Source: Paulinella micropora
Lineage: Eukaryota > Cercozoa > Imbricatea > Euglyphida
Direction: 5' to 3'
Assembly: GCA_009731375.1 (NCBI GenBank)
Contig: BJOX01000310.1
Coordinates: 343,595-374,596, forward strand
Length of the DNA: 31,002 nucleotides
Shown here: positions 30,470 to 31,002 of the stretch, piece after piece
Layout: each line of letters begins with the position of its first letter
Position numbering within the stretch: position 1 is the first letter of the stretch
Made by a program: the position numbers and the translations under genes
The notes under the pieces: model-generated
Seen by the model: the letters and a program-made list of their open reading frames with translations, nothing else
Told to the model about the DNA's origin: nothing
The model's database searches: none

Positions 30470-31002
30470 TCAGTCTATCTCCCGTCTCTTCCTGTCAAAC
30501 TCCTTCTTCCTCACTGCTGCCTGTTCTGGACTGAAGAACTTGTATGCATCTCCTGAGTGTAACTTCCGCAAAAGTGCGTTCAGTGTAACCCCTCTCGCTT
30601 CTACCTCATGCCAAATCTTCATAAGGTGGGGCATCGATCGCACGATGAAAAGAGCAAATTGATTGTCGTGGTTCTTAGCTAAGTCGAGTATTCCATAGTC
30701 TATTATTCCTAACAGTTCTGTGTAAAACTCGTTTTCTTTGCCGTCCGGGTCGTAACACAAACCCTCTTTCACTACTATCTTTTCTGCTCCCTTCGTTAAC
30801 GCATATAGCAACCTAGCTATTTCCGTCTTCTCAGGTCTTGGATGTCCTTCGCTATGTCTGAACTTACACACACTCCCACTTAGCTCTTTCCTTAGCTTTC
30901 GCACTCTGAGTGGTTTTAGCTGCTCGCTTCTCTATGACTATCTCTCTTGTGATTTGTGGTGTGCCTGCTGCATGCTTTAGAAATACCTCGTTTACAGCCC
31001 AA
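30470..31002 (-). pseudogene. Copia gag, incomplete
   Basis: The frame 30904-30470 is alpha-helical in character: EKTEIARLLYALTKGAEKI, FYTELLGIIDYGILDLAKNH, LFIVRSMPHLMKIWHEVEAR, ending FDRKRREID before TGA. Upstream to the window edge another frame continues with VNEVFLKHAAGTPQITREI and TQSAKAKERAKWECV, so a one-base shift lies near 30900. No CCHC knuckle is visible. Assigned to gag by position ahead of protease and by general character; sequence similarity to a named gag is not claimed. Confidence 0.6.

Larger units (their letters stand above)
17615..31002 (-). mobile_element. Ty1/Copia LTR retrotransposon, 5' end beyond window, interrupted
   Basis: Read on the minus strand from the right edge, the order is gag, protease, integrase, reverse transcriptase, RNase H, 3' untranslated region, polypurine tract, LTR. 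Integrase before reverse transcriptase is the defining Copia order. Without the 7,741-bp DNA transposon inserted at 20452-28192 the visible part is about 5.6 kb. Coding is spread over three frames by several one-base shifts plus one in-frame TGA. The 5' LTR and primer-binding site are outside the window. Confidence 0.85.

Overview
The window is eukaryotic, transposon-rich DNA with almost no recognisable host genes. Evidence for a eukaryote is direct: GT-AG introns that restore reading frames, LTR and non-LTR retrotransposon remains, a tRNA-derived SINE head with a box A, and extreme microsatellite density. The mix of short phase-0 introns, Copia, RLE-type LINE and trinucleotide-tailed retroposons would suit a unicellular alga or protist, but the sequence alone does not fix the taxon. 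Four assembly gaps (N runs) lie at 10659-10695, 13536-13631, 14843-15555 and 20442-20451.

Layout. Positions 1-8971 hold a thicket of one dispersed repeat family whose 3' ends run into (AAC)n tails. Full-length copies (roughly 0.6-0.9 kb) and 3'-end stubs lie in both orientations. Two unrelated, broken LINE fragments are embedded here: the reverse transcriptase C-terminal half at 1118-2010, and the C-terminal zinc-knuckle plus restriction-like endonuclease at 3965-5030. Positions 9058-10543 are an almost unbroken mosaic of tetra-, di-, hexa- and trinucleotide repeats. Positions 10550-14700 are mostly low-complexity or unassigned sequence with two weak minus-strand exon candidates, a G31 run and hairpin-forming repeats. 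Positions 14716-16332 carry two copies of a second retroposon type with (ATT)n tails, one headed by a tRNA-like box A. Positions 16333-17614 are unassigned.

From 17615 to the right edge the window is one minus-strand Ty1/Copia retrotransposon: gag, protease, integrase, reverse transcriptase, RNase H, a long 3' untranslated part, polypurine tract and 3' LTR. It carries several frameshifts and an in-frame stop, and its 5' LTR lies beyond the window. It is split between integrase and reverse transcriptase by a 7.7-kb DNA transposon (20452-28192).

That DNA transposon is the most interesting object. It has terminal inverted repeats of about 640-680 bp. It carries two divergently transcribed multi-exon genes: on the plus strand a DDE/D-type transposase (about 815 residues if one frameshift is ignored), and on the minus strand a protein of about 593 residues with a globular N-terminal half, a long coiled coil and a basic/acidic arginine-serine-rich tail. 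I can reconstruct both exon structures; nearly all introns are phase 0 and three of the larger ones have been colonised by CT or TG microsatellites. I cannot place it with confidence in a named superfamily.
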